Positions 32,332 through 40,252 of a DNA stretch of 57,176 bases are shown in pieces (the stretch's first letter is position 1; each line of letters begins with the position of its first letter). This DNA is from a virus. The position numbers and the translations under genes were made by a program. The DNA lies in the IMG/VR virus record IMGVR_UViG_3300043446_003411, positions 1-57,176 of that record; one strand, 5' to 3'. Under the pieces are notes generated by a model that made no database searches, was not told where the DNA came from, and was given only the letters and a program-made list of their open reading frames with translations.

Positions 32332-32947
32332 TCTTCCCCGACTTGATGATTTCGATTGCCTGCTGGACGTTCTTGCTGTGCTTTTCCTTTAGGACGGTAG
32401 CAGGGTTGCCATACCGTCGCAAGGCGTCTTGCAAGGTCTTATCGAAAATCTCCATTTCTCCCGGTGGCTGATTGTCGTCGTCACGGCTTGAGACAGCCAC
32501 AAGAAGATCGGGGTTTGTAATTGGGAGATAGAACACATGCGTATACAGGGCGAAAGAATCAATAGTCAAATATGCAAATAGTTGCGCAGCAGTAAGTTCT
32601 CGCATAAGGACTCCGTTCTTCTCGTCCCTATCGCCGCTAGCGTTTGCGATAATTTCAGCATGAAAGCCGGTGTAGCACAATGTATCGAACATTGTTCCGC
32701 AAACAATAAAGTTCTTATCCTCTAGGGTAAGTCTTCTTGCCTCTTGTTCACGATATGAGGCGATATGCAGATTTGGCAGATATGTCGATTCAACGCCGAT
32801 ACTCATTTGCATCTTCTGCTGGAGTTTTTCAACGTAGCCATCGACAACCTGAAACTGGTATTCAGGAAGTGCTCTCTTGAGTGCTGAAGCAAAACGAGTC
32901 TTGCCCGATCCGGGCACACCTATAATTGCAATTCTAACCTTATTCAT
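32294..32947 (-). CDS. P-loop kinase-like protein
   Basis: 217 residues with GVPGSGKT at residues 10-17 and an Asp-Gly turn (VVDGYVEK) near 35-42, as in AAA_33/NadR-type small-molecule kinases. The C-terminal half is helical. A nucleotide- or cofactor-kinase is the likely class, but the substrate is not identifiable. The gene overlaps the helicase by 38 bases and the upstream gene by 8. Confidence 0.75.
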   Translation of the reverse strand: MNKVRIAIIGVPGSGKTRFASALKRALPEYQFQVVDGYVEKLQQKMQMSIGVESTYLPNLHIASYREQEARRLTLEDKNFIVCGTMFDTLCYTGFHAEIIANASGDRDEKNGVLMRELTAAQLFAYLTIDSFALYTHVFYLPITNPDLLVAVSSRDDDNQPPGEMEIFDKTLQDALRRYGNPATVLKEKHSKNVQQAIEIIKSGKNGTGNETPIAGE

Positions 32948-33521
32948 CTTCTACCTTCTTTGGCGATGACATTCTAAGTTGGATCTTACCAGCCTTTGAG
33001 GCGTCTTGCAGGATAGAGAGATATTCTGGCTTCTCTTCTATCATCTTCATCGCTTTCTTCTCGTTAAGTTCGTAAACAATTTTCATGTCAACGATTTGTT
33101 CAAAAATCTCTGGATTGTATTCTTCAAGTTTCAGATAATCAAATGTCGTTCCGACGACTGCCGTTGTTCTACTCAACTGGTAGCCTTCGGGATTCACCCA
33201 TTCAAACTTCATCTTTGTCGGGTCTTCTTCTATGACAATCTGATTCTCATCATACTGAGATATACGCCAACCGGGATGATTGTTCTCAACAAAAGTTTCC
33301 GCCTGCGCACGCGAGGCGCATTTTTCTTCAAGCACCTCGGTTTTGAGTGATCCTGAAAGTTCTAGGTACTCATTCGCTAGTTCGAAGAAGACTTCTCTGA
33401 GTTGTTTTTTCGAGTCCTCTATCTTCTTGAGTTCGACGCATACGTCATCTATCTCAGCAACGATATCGTCAAGTTTGTCAGATAGTATTTGTAGGCGATC
33501 CACAGCGGGGGCAGATTCCAT
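32940..33521 (-). CDS. Hypothetical coiled-coil protein (193 aa)
   Basis: Not recognised. The first ~60 residues are a strong coiled coil (LQILSDKLDDIVAEIDDVC, LKKIEDSKKQLREVFFEL), followed by an alpha/beta part with NHPGWRISQYDENQIVIEE and a basic end. Position at the head of the replication operon suggests an early replication accessory role. Confidence 0.7.
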   Translation of the reverse strand: MESAPAVDRLQILSDKLDDIVAEIDDVCVELKKIEDSKKQLREVFFELANEYLELSGSLKTEVLEEKCASRAQAETFVENNHPGWRISQYDENQIVIEEDPTKMKFEWVNPEGYQLSRTTAVVGTTFDYLKLEEYNPEIFEQIVDMKIVYELNEKKAMKMIEEKPEYLSILQDASKAGKIQLRMSSPKKVEDE

Positions 33522-33774
33522 TTTCTACTTGCCGTTCCTTTCCTTCTTTGGGGTTATCGTACCAGTCACAAAAGTAATTGTCGTATACCTGATCTATGTG
33601 AGAACAGGTGTGTCGAAATTTATATCCCTGACAACTGCAGGTCGAGTTCTCCATCGCCCAAGGGTATATCGTAACATCGTAATATCTGCCGGCCTCACTA
33701 TGGGACTCTATCTGAATAGAAATGCTTTTTTCATATTCAGAAATTAAATCTGAAAATTGAGAACAGATTTCCAT
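33478..33774 (-). CDS. Small SWIM zinc-finger protein (98 aa)
   Basis: From ATG 33774. CSC (C46, C48) ... TCSHI (C57, H59) is the SWIM CxCxnCxH motif, and C88/C91 (CPRCG) adds a zinc ribbon at the end. Probably DNA- or protein-binding. An upstream in-frame start would add a Pro-rich stretch that is only the G-tract region read backwards; it was rejected. This is the first gene of the minus-strand replication operon; TATAGT at 33790-33785 could be its -10. Confidence 0.75.
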   Translation of the reverse strand: MEICSQFSDLISEYEKSISIQIESHSEAGRYYDVTIYPWAMENSTCSCQGYKFRHTCSHIDQVYDNYFCDWYDNPKEGKERQVENGICPRCGSPTNTI

Positions 33775-33779
33775 TTGAA

Positions 33780-33823
33780 GGGGGACTATAGGGGGTAGGA
33801 GGGGGTGTGGGGGAGGAAGGGGG
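33780..33823 (+). other. Five-run G-tract, possible G-quadruplex at the divergent switch
   Basis: Five runs of five G at 33780, 33791, 33801, 33809 and 33819, separated by 6, 5, 3 and 5 bases, lie between the first minus-strand gene (33774) and the first plus-strand gene (33900). The G-rich strand is the non-template strand for the plus-strand genes. Confidence 0.7.
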
Positions 33824-33899
33824 ATTCTGCCAGAGATTGTTTTGAACCGCAAGCGGACTTGATTTGAATTCCGCCGGGACTTCGTCTAGGCTGGTCGCC

Positions 33900-34685
33900 G
33901 TGAACAGATACTCCTCGATTTTCGACCCAGCCGAATACGCCGAACTGGAGTCTCGTGTCAGTTATCGGAAGCACGGAGATCTCTGCCCGACGTGCAAGGG
34001 CACTGGGTACTACGAGTACAAGGGAGAGACACATGAATGCGAAAAAGACTATGACGGGATATGCATTCAAAGAAAACTGTTCCTCAGATACGAACTTGCG
34101 AACATCCCTCTAGATTATCACAGAATAGATTGGGCCGATTTCGATACACAGCCAGAAGCGAAGCAATGTATAGAGGCCTACGTCAACAATCTGGATAACG
34201 CAATCGACAAAGGTCTTGGGCTATATGTCAACAGCACCGGACTTGGGACCGGCAAAACGCTGATCGGTTGTCACGTTTTGAAAGAGGCTGTGAAGAAAAA
34301 TAACCGAGCATACTTCTGTCAGTTTATGGATCTGGTCAATATCACTAATGATCATTATCAGAAAATAGAAGACAAACTTCTGAATTCAGACATTGTGTGC
34401 ATTGATGACATAGTCTCATCGAGCATATCCGTTAAGCAGAACGATCTGTTCAAGTATCTGCTTGAGAAGACAATTAGGCATCGAGTTCATAATGAGATGT
34501 CAATCATAGTCACATCCAATTTGGAGAGTGACGAATTCCTCAAAGCATACGACAGAGTATTTTCTCTGCTTATGAGTAGCGCGTTTGAGATTAAGTTAAA
34601 GTCATCAATCGACTATCGTAGAGACTTTTTGGCAACAGAAATTGATGCACTTTTGCGGTCAAAAGAGATCGCACCGATAACCTAA
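33900..34685 (+). CDS. AAA+ helicase loader (DnaC-like) with zinc site
   Basis: 261 residues from GTG 33900. An N-terminal zinc region (CPTCKGTGYY at 29-38, then C47 and C55) precedes an AAA+ domain with STGLGTGKT (about 112-120) and Walker B VCIDDIV. It loads the DnaB-like ring encoded on the other strand. A TTG at 33864 is a less likely start. It heads the plus-strand operon with no visible terminator before the reductase. Confidence 0.85.
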   Translation: MNRYSSIFDPAEYAELESRVSYRKHGDLCPTCKGTGYYEYKGETHECEKDYDGICIQRKLFLRYELANIPLDYHRIDWADFDTQPEAKQCIEAYVNNLDNAIDKGLGLYVNSTGLGTGKTLIGCHVLKEAVKKNNRAYFCQFMDLVNITNDHYQKIEDKLLNSDIVCIDDIVSSSISVKQNDLFKYLLEKTIRHRVHNEMSIIVTSNLESDEFLKAYDRVFSLLMSSAFEIKLKSSIDYRRDFLATEIDALLRSKEIAPIT

Positions 34686-34762
34686 AGAATTGTTCGATCC
34701 TACCACATCAAGACGATGCGGTTCTTTGAAATAAAACATATAGCGCCGAATTAGGAGATACG

Positions 34763-36700
34763 ATGACACAAGGTCATAACCTGCCAACAGACTACCAAAG
34801 ATTCATTCATATTAGCCGATACGCTAGATGGGTAGACTCCCTCGGTAGAAGAGAGACATGGGAGGAAACTGTTGATAGATATTTTGACTTCATCGAATCC
34901 AATCTTGCCAAAAAGAATGATTATAAATTGTCTGCAGAACTCAAGAAGGAGTTGCGTTCTGCAGTTCTAGACCTTGACATCATGCCGAGCATGAGAGCAC
35001 TTATGACTGCTGGTCCTGCGCTTGAGCGTGACAACATCGCTGGATATAACTGTTCGTATATTCCGATCAACAGTGTTCGTTCTTTTGACGAAATCCTGTA
35101 CATCCTTATGTGCGGCACCGGTGTTGGCTTCAGTGTAGAGAGACAGTTCGTCAGCGAACTGCCCGTCGTCAATGAGCATTTTGAGAACTCCCCGACCACC
35201 ATCATCGTTGAGGATTCAAAGGCTGGCTGGGCAAGAGCGCTGCGAGAACTGATCGCCATGCTTTACGCAGGCCATGTCCCCTCTTGGGATGTCAGCAAGG
35301 TTCGCCCTGCTGGTGCTCGGCTCAAGACTTTCGGCGGTCGTGCATCTGGGCCCGGTCCTCTTGAGGATCTTTTCCGTTTCTCAATCCGCACATTTCAAAA
35401 TGCCGCTGGCCGTAAACTGACAAGTCTTGAATGCCATGACCTTGTTTGCAAGATCGCAGATATCGTTGTTGTTGGTGGTGTTCGTCGTTCTGCTCTTATC
35501 TCCCTTTCCAATCTTACCGATGATCGTATGCGTCACGCTAAATCCGGCGCTTGGTGGGAGGATAATGTTCAACGCGCTCTCGCCAACAATTCTGTTTGTT
35601 ATACAGAGAAGCCGGAGATGAGTTCCTTCATGGAAGAGTGGCTATCTCTTTATCAGTCGAAGAGCGGTGAGCGCGGAATCTTCAATAGGGACTCAGCCAA
35701 GAAGCACGTTGCTCGCAACGGTAGGCGTGATGTCGAATGGGACTTCGGAACGAATCCTTGCTCTGAGATCATTCTACGCCCGTATCAGTTCTGCAATCTG
35801 ACCGAGGTTGTGGTTCGCGCTGAGGATACGCCGAAGGACATTGAACGCAAGATTCGTCTGGCCACGATCCTTGGGACCTTCCAAGCGACCATGACCGACT
35901 TCAAGTACCTTCGCAAAATCTGGAAGGACAACACAGAAGAAGAGCGCCTGCTGGGTGTTTCTTTGACCGGCATTCTGGACAATAAGTTCATGGCGAATCG
36001 ATCCAGTTCGTTGTCAGACGCTCTGGTTGGCTTCCGTGAAATGGCTGTCAAGACCAATGCTGAATTCGCCAAGAAACTCGGAATCAATCAGTCCGCCTCA
36101 ATCACATGCATCAAACCCAGCGGAACTGTTTCGCAGTTGGTTGACTCTGCGTCGGGCATTCATGCTCGTCATTCTGAATATTACATTCGTCGCGTTCGTG
36201 GAGACAAGAAGGATCCTCTTACTCAGTTCATGATTGACGCTGGCATTCCTTGTGAAGACGATGTGACGAATTCTGAGAATATTGCAGTGTTTTCTTTCCC
36301 GATGAAGTCTCCAAAGGGTGCCGTGCTTCGTGATGATATGAGCGCTCTTGAGCAGTTGGAACTGTGGAAAACGTATCAATTGGAATACACAGAGCACAAG
36401 CCTAGTATCACGGTTTCTGTCAAAGAGCACGAATGGATGGCGGTCGGTTCTTGGGTGTGGGACAACTTTGATTATGTGAGTGGCGTTTCGTTCCTGCCAC
36501 ATTCTGAGCACACCTATCGTCAGGCTCCTTACGAAGACATCGACAAGGACACCTACGAGAAGATGTTGTCGGAAATGCCCTCGACAATCGATTGGTCTCT
36601 TCTCGCCGACTACGAGCAGGAGGACAATACCGATGGTGTTCAGACGCTTGCCTGCTCGAATGGCGCTTGTGAGATCGTTGATGTTGGCATTTCGTCCTAG
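34763..36700 (+). CDS. nrdJ: Adenosylcobalamin-dependent ribonucleotide reductase (class II, monomeric type)
   Basis: 645 residues. It reduces ribonucleotides to deoxyribonucleotides using coenzyme B12. Active-site residues: C97 (NCSY), NPCSE (N331, C333, E335), C344 (QFCNLTE), VGGVRRSALIS (237-247), and the redox-relay pair C631-x4-C636 near the end (CSNGAC). The monomeric form is about 740 residues in Lactobacillus, so this one is shorter. GGAG precedes the ATG. The next gene is a Ni/Co transporter, a fitting supply of cobalt for the cofactor. Confidence 0.95.
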   Translation: MTQGHNLPTDYQRFIHISRYARWVDSLGRRETWEETVDRYFDFIESNLAKKNDYKLSAELKKELRSAVLDLDIMPSMRALMTAGPALERDNIAGYNCSYIPINSVRSFDEILYILMCGTGVGFSVERQFVSELPVVNEHFENSPTTIIVEDSKAGWARALRELIAMLYAGHVPSWDVSKVRPAGARLKTFGGRASGPGPLEDLFRFSIRTFQNAAGRKLTSLECHDLVCKIADIVVVGGVRRSALISLSNLTDDRMRHAKSGAWWEDNVQRALANNSVCYTEKPEMSSFMEEWLSLYQSKSGERGIFNRDSAKKHVARNGRRDVEWDFGTNPCSEIILRPYQFCNLTEVVVRAEDTPKDIERKIRLATILGTFQATMTDFKYLRKIWKDNTEEERLLGVSLTGILDNKFMANRSSSLSDALVGFREMAVKTNAEFAKKLGINQSASITCIKPSGTVSQLVDSASGIHARHSEYYIRRVRGDKKDPLTQFMIDAGIPCEDDVTNSENIAVFSFPMKSPKGAVLRDDMSALEQLELWKTYQLEYTEHKPSITVSVKEHEWMAVGSWVWDNFDYVSGVSFLPHSEHTYRQAPYEDIDKDTYEKMLSEMPSTIDWSLLADYEQEDNTDGVQTLACSNGACEIVDVGISS

Positions 36701-36713
36701 TCTGTGTTAAAAT
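36684..36713 (+). promoter_or_regulatory. Promoter for the transporter transcript
   Basis: TTGGCA (36684-36689), an 18-base spacer ending in TGT, and TAAAAT (36708-36713): a -35 with an extended -10 overlapping the reductase stop. Transcription would start near 36720, just before the folded leader. Confidence 0.6.
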
Positions 36714-36732
36714 CAAATCAAGCGATTTCCGT

Positions 36733-36824
36733 GCAACGGGGTGATGGCCGCACGGGGCCATGTCCGGTCAGAGTTTCCTCCTTTCGCTGATCGGGCTTGC
36801 GTTGTTCAGGCACCCCGTCTAAAA
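36733..36824 (+). promoter_or_regulatory. Three-helix leader RNA before the metal transporter
   Basis: A closing stem ACGGGGTG (36736-36743)/CACCCCGT (36811-36818) encloses hairpin ATGGCC/GGCCAT (36744-36761) and a 10-bp hairpin (36762-36771 with 36787-36796, two G-U pairs). The second loop contains CCTCCTTTC, matching the 16S rRNA tail. The last strand lies seven bases before the ATG and there is no Shine-Dalgarno. A riboswitch-like aptamer is plausible; I could not match it to the cobalamin or NiCo consensus. Confidence 0.55.
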
Positions 36825-37535
36825 ATGTTTGACGAATATCTAACATCATATGGAGAGGGTTGGGTATTCGTTCTCCTTGTCGGTGCTCTCCTTGGGCTTC
36901 GTCATGCCACAGACCCTGATCATCTCTCGGCTCTACTAACTCTGCGGCTGAGGAAGAAGCAGAAGTCTCCGCATATGCTCGGGGCTTCATGGGGCTTGGG
37001 TCACGCCGTATCCATGATTGTTGTTGGCATACCTTTGATTTTCTTTTTCGGAGAACTTCCGGAGGATCTCCAGAGAGGTCTTGAGTTCGCTGTTGGCGTC
37101 ATGATCGCTGTTCTTGCGGCGAGAGTTTTGTGGGGCCTGATAACAATCAAAATAGATGATCACCCCCATGTCCATCATGATGGTCTTGAACATTCGCATC
37201 CCCATACGCACACAGGCTCCGGACACTCTCATCGCTCAAATCGATCTGCGGCATTCATAGGTCTTCTCCATGGGGCCGGTGGTAGCGCGGGCGTCGTTGC
37301 ACTTATTCTTAGCCGAATGCCCAATCACTGGATGGCTTCTATCGCTCTTGTGGTCGTATCGGTTTTTAGCGGTCTCTCTATGGCCCTCTGCTCATGGGTT
37401 CTTTGTCGTGGTCTTGACGCATCCGAAAGAATTGTCAACGTAAACCGAATGATCTTTATCGGATCAACATGTGCATTTTTGTTTGGAATATGGTATGCTT
37501 GCGCCGCATTTGAACTTGTCCCCTACCCCCTATAG
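36825..37535 (+). CDS. Nickel/cobalt transporter (NicO/NiCoT/RcnA-like)
   Basis: 236 residues from ATG 36825. H27-x4-D32-H33 (HATDPDH) is the NiCoT signature in the first membrane segment; SWGLGH (55-60) is a second conserved block. A His-rich loop at 113-136 holds ten His. About six membrane segments follow. The protein moves Ni or Co ions across the inner membrane; direction (uptake or efflux) cannot be read from sequence. Next to the B12-dependent reductase, cobalt uptake is attractive. Such a gene in a phage is unusual. Confidence 0.85.
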   Translation: MFDEYLTSYGEGWVFVLLVGALLGLRHATDPDHLSALLTLRLRKKQKSPHMLGASWGLGHAVSMIVVGIPLIFFFGELPEDLQRGLEFAVGVMIAVLAARVLWGLITIKIDDHPHVHHDGLEHSHPHTHTGSGHSHRSNRSAAFIGLLHGAGGSAGVVALILSRMPNHWMASIALVVVSVFSGLSMALCSWVLCRGLDASERIVNVNRMIFIGSTCAFLFGIWYACAAFELVPYPL

Positions 37536-37547
37536 AAAGGAAAAGAA

Positions 37548-37799
37548 ATGGACATCAATAAATCCCTCCTACAACAGGCTGTCCTGAGAGCGGTTCGCTC
37601 ATTCATTCAGGCCTTCCTCGTTGTCTACCCCGGTCAGGCCCTGATCAACTGGGCGATGGGCACAGGAGAACTCGATACGAACCTCCTCCGTGCAGCCGCG
37701 ATCTCCGGCGGTGTCGCCGTTCTCTCGTTCCTCTGGAGATACCTCCTCGATCCTAGCCGCGTTCCCTCAATGGTTGACGCGCCGACTGACACTCACTAA
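37548..37799 (+). CDS. Holin
   Basis: 83 residues, two hydrophobic segments (LRAVRSFIQAFLVVYPGQAL and LLRAAAISGGVAVLSFLWRYL), ending DPSRVPSMVDAPT. The order 'holin then endolysin' and the two-segment build match phage holins, which pierce the inner membrane at lysis. The DPSRVP tail recalls actinophage holins. AAAGGAAAAG precedes the ATG; 12 bases after the transporter stop. Confidence 0.85.
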   Translation: MDINKSLLQQAVLRAVRSFIQAFLVVYPGQALINWAMGTGELDTNLLRAAAISGGVAVLSFLWRYLLDPSRVPSMVDAPTDTH

Positions 37800-37801
37800 A
37801 T

Positions 37802-38575
37802 ATGAAAACAATCAATCTCACCTCACCTCTCACCAAGGGTCCTGAAGTCAAGAAACTTCAGAGCCTGCTCAAGAAGAATCCTTACGGCTCTTTCTACAGA
37901 GACAAGGTCGATGGAGTCTTCGGCACATACACCGCGAACTCTGTCAAGTCAGCGAAGTACTGGCTCGGCTACCCGGAGAACGAGATCAAGGCTTTTGCTG
38001 GCGACCCGCTATCTGAGTACCTTGACGGCACGAGAGAATTGCCGATGCTTTATAAGGCTCGTCGCAAGAGCCGCCTTAAGAAGTATTCACAGAACCCTTC
38101 GCTTCGTCTTCGTGAGGGCGCACTCGCAAGTGCCATTCCGTTCATTGGCGTCAAGGAGTCTCCCGCTGGCTCCAACATCGTGATGTTCTCTCAGTGGTAT
38201 GGACTCATTGGTGCATGGTGCGCGATGTTTGTCACATACAACTACACTCAGGCGGGCAGCAAGGCGTTTGATAAGAACGCGGAGCGCTGGGCGTATTGTC
38301 CCTTCCTACTCGCCGACGCTCGTGCTGGTCGCAACTGGGTCAAGGAAGTCTCAATAGAGAATGTTCAGCCCGGTGATGTTGTTCTATATGATTGGGATAA
38401 GGATAGTCTTGCTGATCATGTCGGTATCTTCGAGGCATGGACAGATAAAAAGAAGACAAAATTTACAGCAATTGAAGGTAATACGAGCGCTACTGATAAT
38501 AGTAACGGCGGAGAGGTGGCTCGTCAGTCACGCACAAAGTCGAACGTTATCGCTTTCGTTCGTGTCCTGAAGTAA
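37802..38575 (+). CDS. Endolysin (CHAP peptidase with peptidoglycan-binding domain)
   Basis: 257 residues. Residues ~1-75 form a PG-binding fold (GPEVKKLQSLL, VDGVFGTYTANSVK). The CHAP domain follows with catalytic C140 (GAWCAMF) and H206 (ADHVGIF). It cuts peptide links in the cell wall after the holin acts. The gene starts two bases after the holin stop and is followed by a strong intrinsic terminator. Confidence 0.9.
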   Translation: MKTINLTSPLTKGPEVKKLQSLLKKNPYGSFYRDKVDGVFGTYTANSVKSAKYWLGYPENEIKAFAGDPLSEYLDGTRELPMLYKARRKSRLKKYSQNPSLRLREGALASAIPFIGVKESPAGSNIVMFSQWYGLIGAWCAMFVTYNYTQAGSKAFDKNAERWAYCPFLLADARAGRNWVKEVSIENVQPGDVVLYDWDKDSLADHVGIFEAWTDKKKTKFTAIEGNTSATDNSNGGEVARQSRTKSNVIAFVRVLK

Positions 38576-38598
38576 TCTGACCCAAACTTCGGAGTGGG

Positions 38599-38631
38599 AA
38601 AGGGGTCGCCTTGTGCGGCCCCTTTTCTTTT
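38599..38631 (+). terminator. Intrinsic terminator after the lysis genes
   Basis: AAAGGGGTCGC pairs with GCGGCCCCTTT (11 bp, one G-U, loop CTTGT), followed by TCTTTT. Confidence 0.9.
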
Positions 38632-38738
38632 GATAGACTCTTCATGCGGGTTGACCAATGATCCGGTCATTTGCAGACTAGGCCACGACAGGCCACATCC
38701 TAGGAACGCACTGCACGTCCCTAGTTTGACCGCAACAG
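38632..38738 (+). other. Non-coding spacer with small repeats before tRNA-Gln
   Basis: No gene seen. It contains a palindrome TGACC (38652-38656)/GGTCA (38665-38669), a direct repeat of GGCCAC ten bases apart (38681, 38691) and a TTGACC that could be a -35, but no convincing -10. Confidence 0.4.
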
Positions 38739-38809
38739 TGGGGGATCGTCTAAAGGCAGGACAACGGGTTTTGGTCCCGTGAATTGGGGTTCGAATCCCT
38801 GTCCCCCAG
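38739..38809 (+). tRNA. tRNA-Gln (TTG)
   Basis: Acceptor TGGGGGA/TCCCCCA, anticodon loop with TTG, T-loop TTCGAAT. Reads CAA. The ATG of the next gene is at 38811, one base after the tRNA end. Confidence 0.95.
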
Positions 38810-38810
38810 T

Positions 38811-39539
38811 ATGAGTAAAAAGAAAATCAAGTTCATCTCTAAGGACGCTATTTACGGTAGAGCGTTCACGCCCCCCGGCCCTGCTTCTAAAGACATACCC
38901 AAGTGGTATAAAGAAGAAGAAAGATATATGGGCGGGGAGAAGAGATGGCATAACGACGGCTATCACGCTAGATTCAATCATTCAGTTAAAGCCTGCCCAG
39001 CAGTATACGACTCGATCACGGCTGGCTATGTGTTTTATCTTGATGCGGATGTTCATATTGAAAAGAGTCCCGAAGGCGTTATCAATGTCTCACAGGCAAT
39101 TGATGACGACTATAGACTCGTTTCATTTCATGACATAAAACAGATCAGTAAATTTAATTTTGATAGAGAGTATTGGGACGATACGGTTATTTTTAAGTTT
39201 ATGACCGGATGGAGAATAGAGGTGCCCAAGGGGTACTCATGTCTTTACATGCATCCCATGTGGAGAGAAGAGACACCGTTTAAGATTCTTCCCGGCATAA
39301 TTGATCAAGACAGTTATGGGTTTGTCGCAAACTTTTTCTTCTTTATTAAAAGAGGGTTTGAGGGAACAATACCCAGTGGAACTCCTATTGGCCAAGTCAT
39401 TCCATTCAAAAGAGATGAATGGAGACATGAGGTCGAGTTGGGAACTAGAGAAGACTGGCAGACGATTTACATGAGCGTTAACCGAGAAATTGAAAACGGC
39501 CACAAGAAGAAGAACTATTCCAAAAAGAGATGGCTATGA
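38811..39539 (+). CDS. DUF6065-like protein, copy 1
   Basis: About 242 residues. Start MSKKKIKFISK aligns with MKRKLIQFIPS of the protein at 47400-48113, and both share PP.PA.K..P.WYK, H.IK.CPA..(D)..T.GY, PPGYSCL...PMW.E, G.I..D.Y. and G.PI.QV.PFKRD.W. I recall the family as DUF6065, function unknown; not checked. The gene starts one base after tRNA-Gln with no ribosome site, so RNA processing would leave a leaderless mRNA. Glycosyltransferases follow, hinting at surface or tail modification. Confidence 0.75.
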   Translation: MSKKKIKFISKDAIYGRAFTPPGPASKDIPKWYKEEERYMGGEKRWHNDGYHARFNHSVKACPAVYDSITAGYVFYLDADVHIEKSPEGVINVSQAIDDDYRLVSFHDIKQISKFNFDREYWDDTVIFKFMTGWRIEVPKGYSCLYMHPMWREETPFKILPGIIDQDSYGFVANFFFFIKRGFEGTIPSGTPIGQVIPFKRDEWRHEVELGTREDWQTIYMSVNREIENGHKKKNYSKKRWL

Positions 39540-40252
39540 ACATCGCGGCAATACCGGTTAAGAACAAGATTGAGTGGACTGCCCCTCTTGTAGAGCATTT
39601 GCTTCTGCACGATGATCTAGACCAGATCTGGATATACGATAACGGCAGTACGGATATAACTCGTGAATGGGTAGAGAACCGCAAAAACATTGACCAGAGA
39701 ATTACGATTTTTGATGTTCCGGATATGAAGATCTACGATATGTGGAACGATATGATTCTTATTGCCGCCGAAGAGTATAAGACTTCTAATCTTGCAATTC
39801 TGAACAACGATATTAGACTGCCGCCCTACGCCATTAGAGATATGTCTTTAATGATGCGCAAAGAGGACTATCAGATTGCCGCTGTGGATCCGACCAGAAC
39901 CGGACTGTACACCTTCTCAATTGGCTGGTGGGACCTGTCGCGAGCCCTGCCTCATCCAATTCAACCGTATTGCGAAAGGCTGCATATTGGAGACAGGATT
40001 GGCTGGGCCTTCGTTGTTGCGGCAGAGTTCTGGAAGAATGAGAAGTACGCGATTCATCCGGACTATATTCATTATTTTGGCGATGATGATCTCTATCGCA
40101 GAGCGATGCATCGCGGTGGTAATGCCTGCATTGTGCGTGGCATTGGATGCGATCATGCGGAATCAACCACTGGTGGAATCGACGGCGATCTTTGGAAGCA
40201 CGATGAGGATATCTATATGAGGTTGTGGGATGGCACATCAAGCGCAATTTGA
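39536..40252 (+). CDS. Glycosyltransferase-like protein (GT-A fold)
   Basis: About 238 residues from ATG 39536 (ATGA overlap; AAGAG upstream). DNGST near residue 40, ILNNDI with the DxD-like metal site near 90, and GDDDLYRRAM near 180 mark a nucleotide-sugar-dependent transferase. Acceptor unknown; could decorate virion proteins or host surface. It is made with copy 1 of the DUF6065-like protein and the methyltransferase. Confidence 0.75.
   Translation: MNIAAIPVKNKIEWTAPLVEHLLLHDDLDQIWIYDNGSTDITREWVENRKNIDQRITIFDVPDMKIYDMWNDMILIAAEEYKTSNLAILNNDIRLPPYAIRDMSLMMRKEDYQIAAVDPTRTGLYTFSIGWWDLSRALPHPIQPYCERLHIGDRIGWAFVVAAEFWKNEKYAIHPDYIHYFGDDDLYRRAMHRGGNACIVRGIGCDHAESTTGGIDGDLWKHDEDIYMRLWDGTSSAI

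Noticed and set aside
33775-33852. Extended Pro-rich N-terminus of the small SWIM protein
   Set aside because: It is the G-tract region read backwards; no start signal, and the ATG at 33774 gives a normal protein.
36720-36824. Cobalamin riboswitch before the transporter
   Set aside because: The B12-box and the conserved core of that class are not visible; the leader is kept only as an unclassified folded element.
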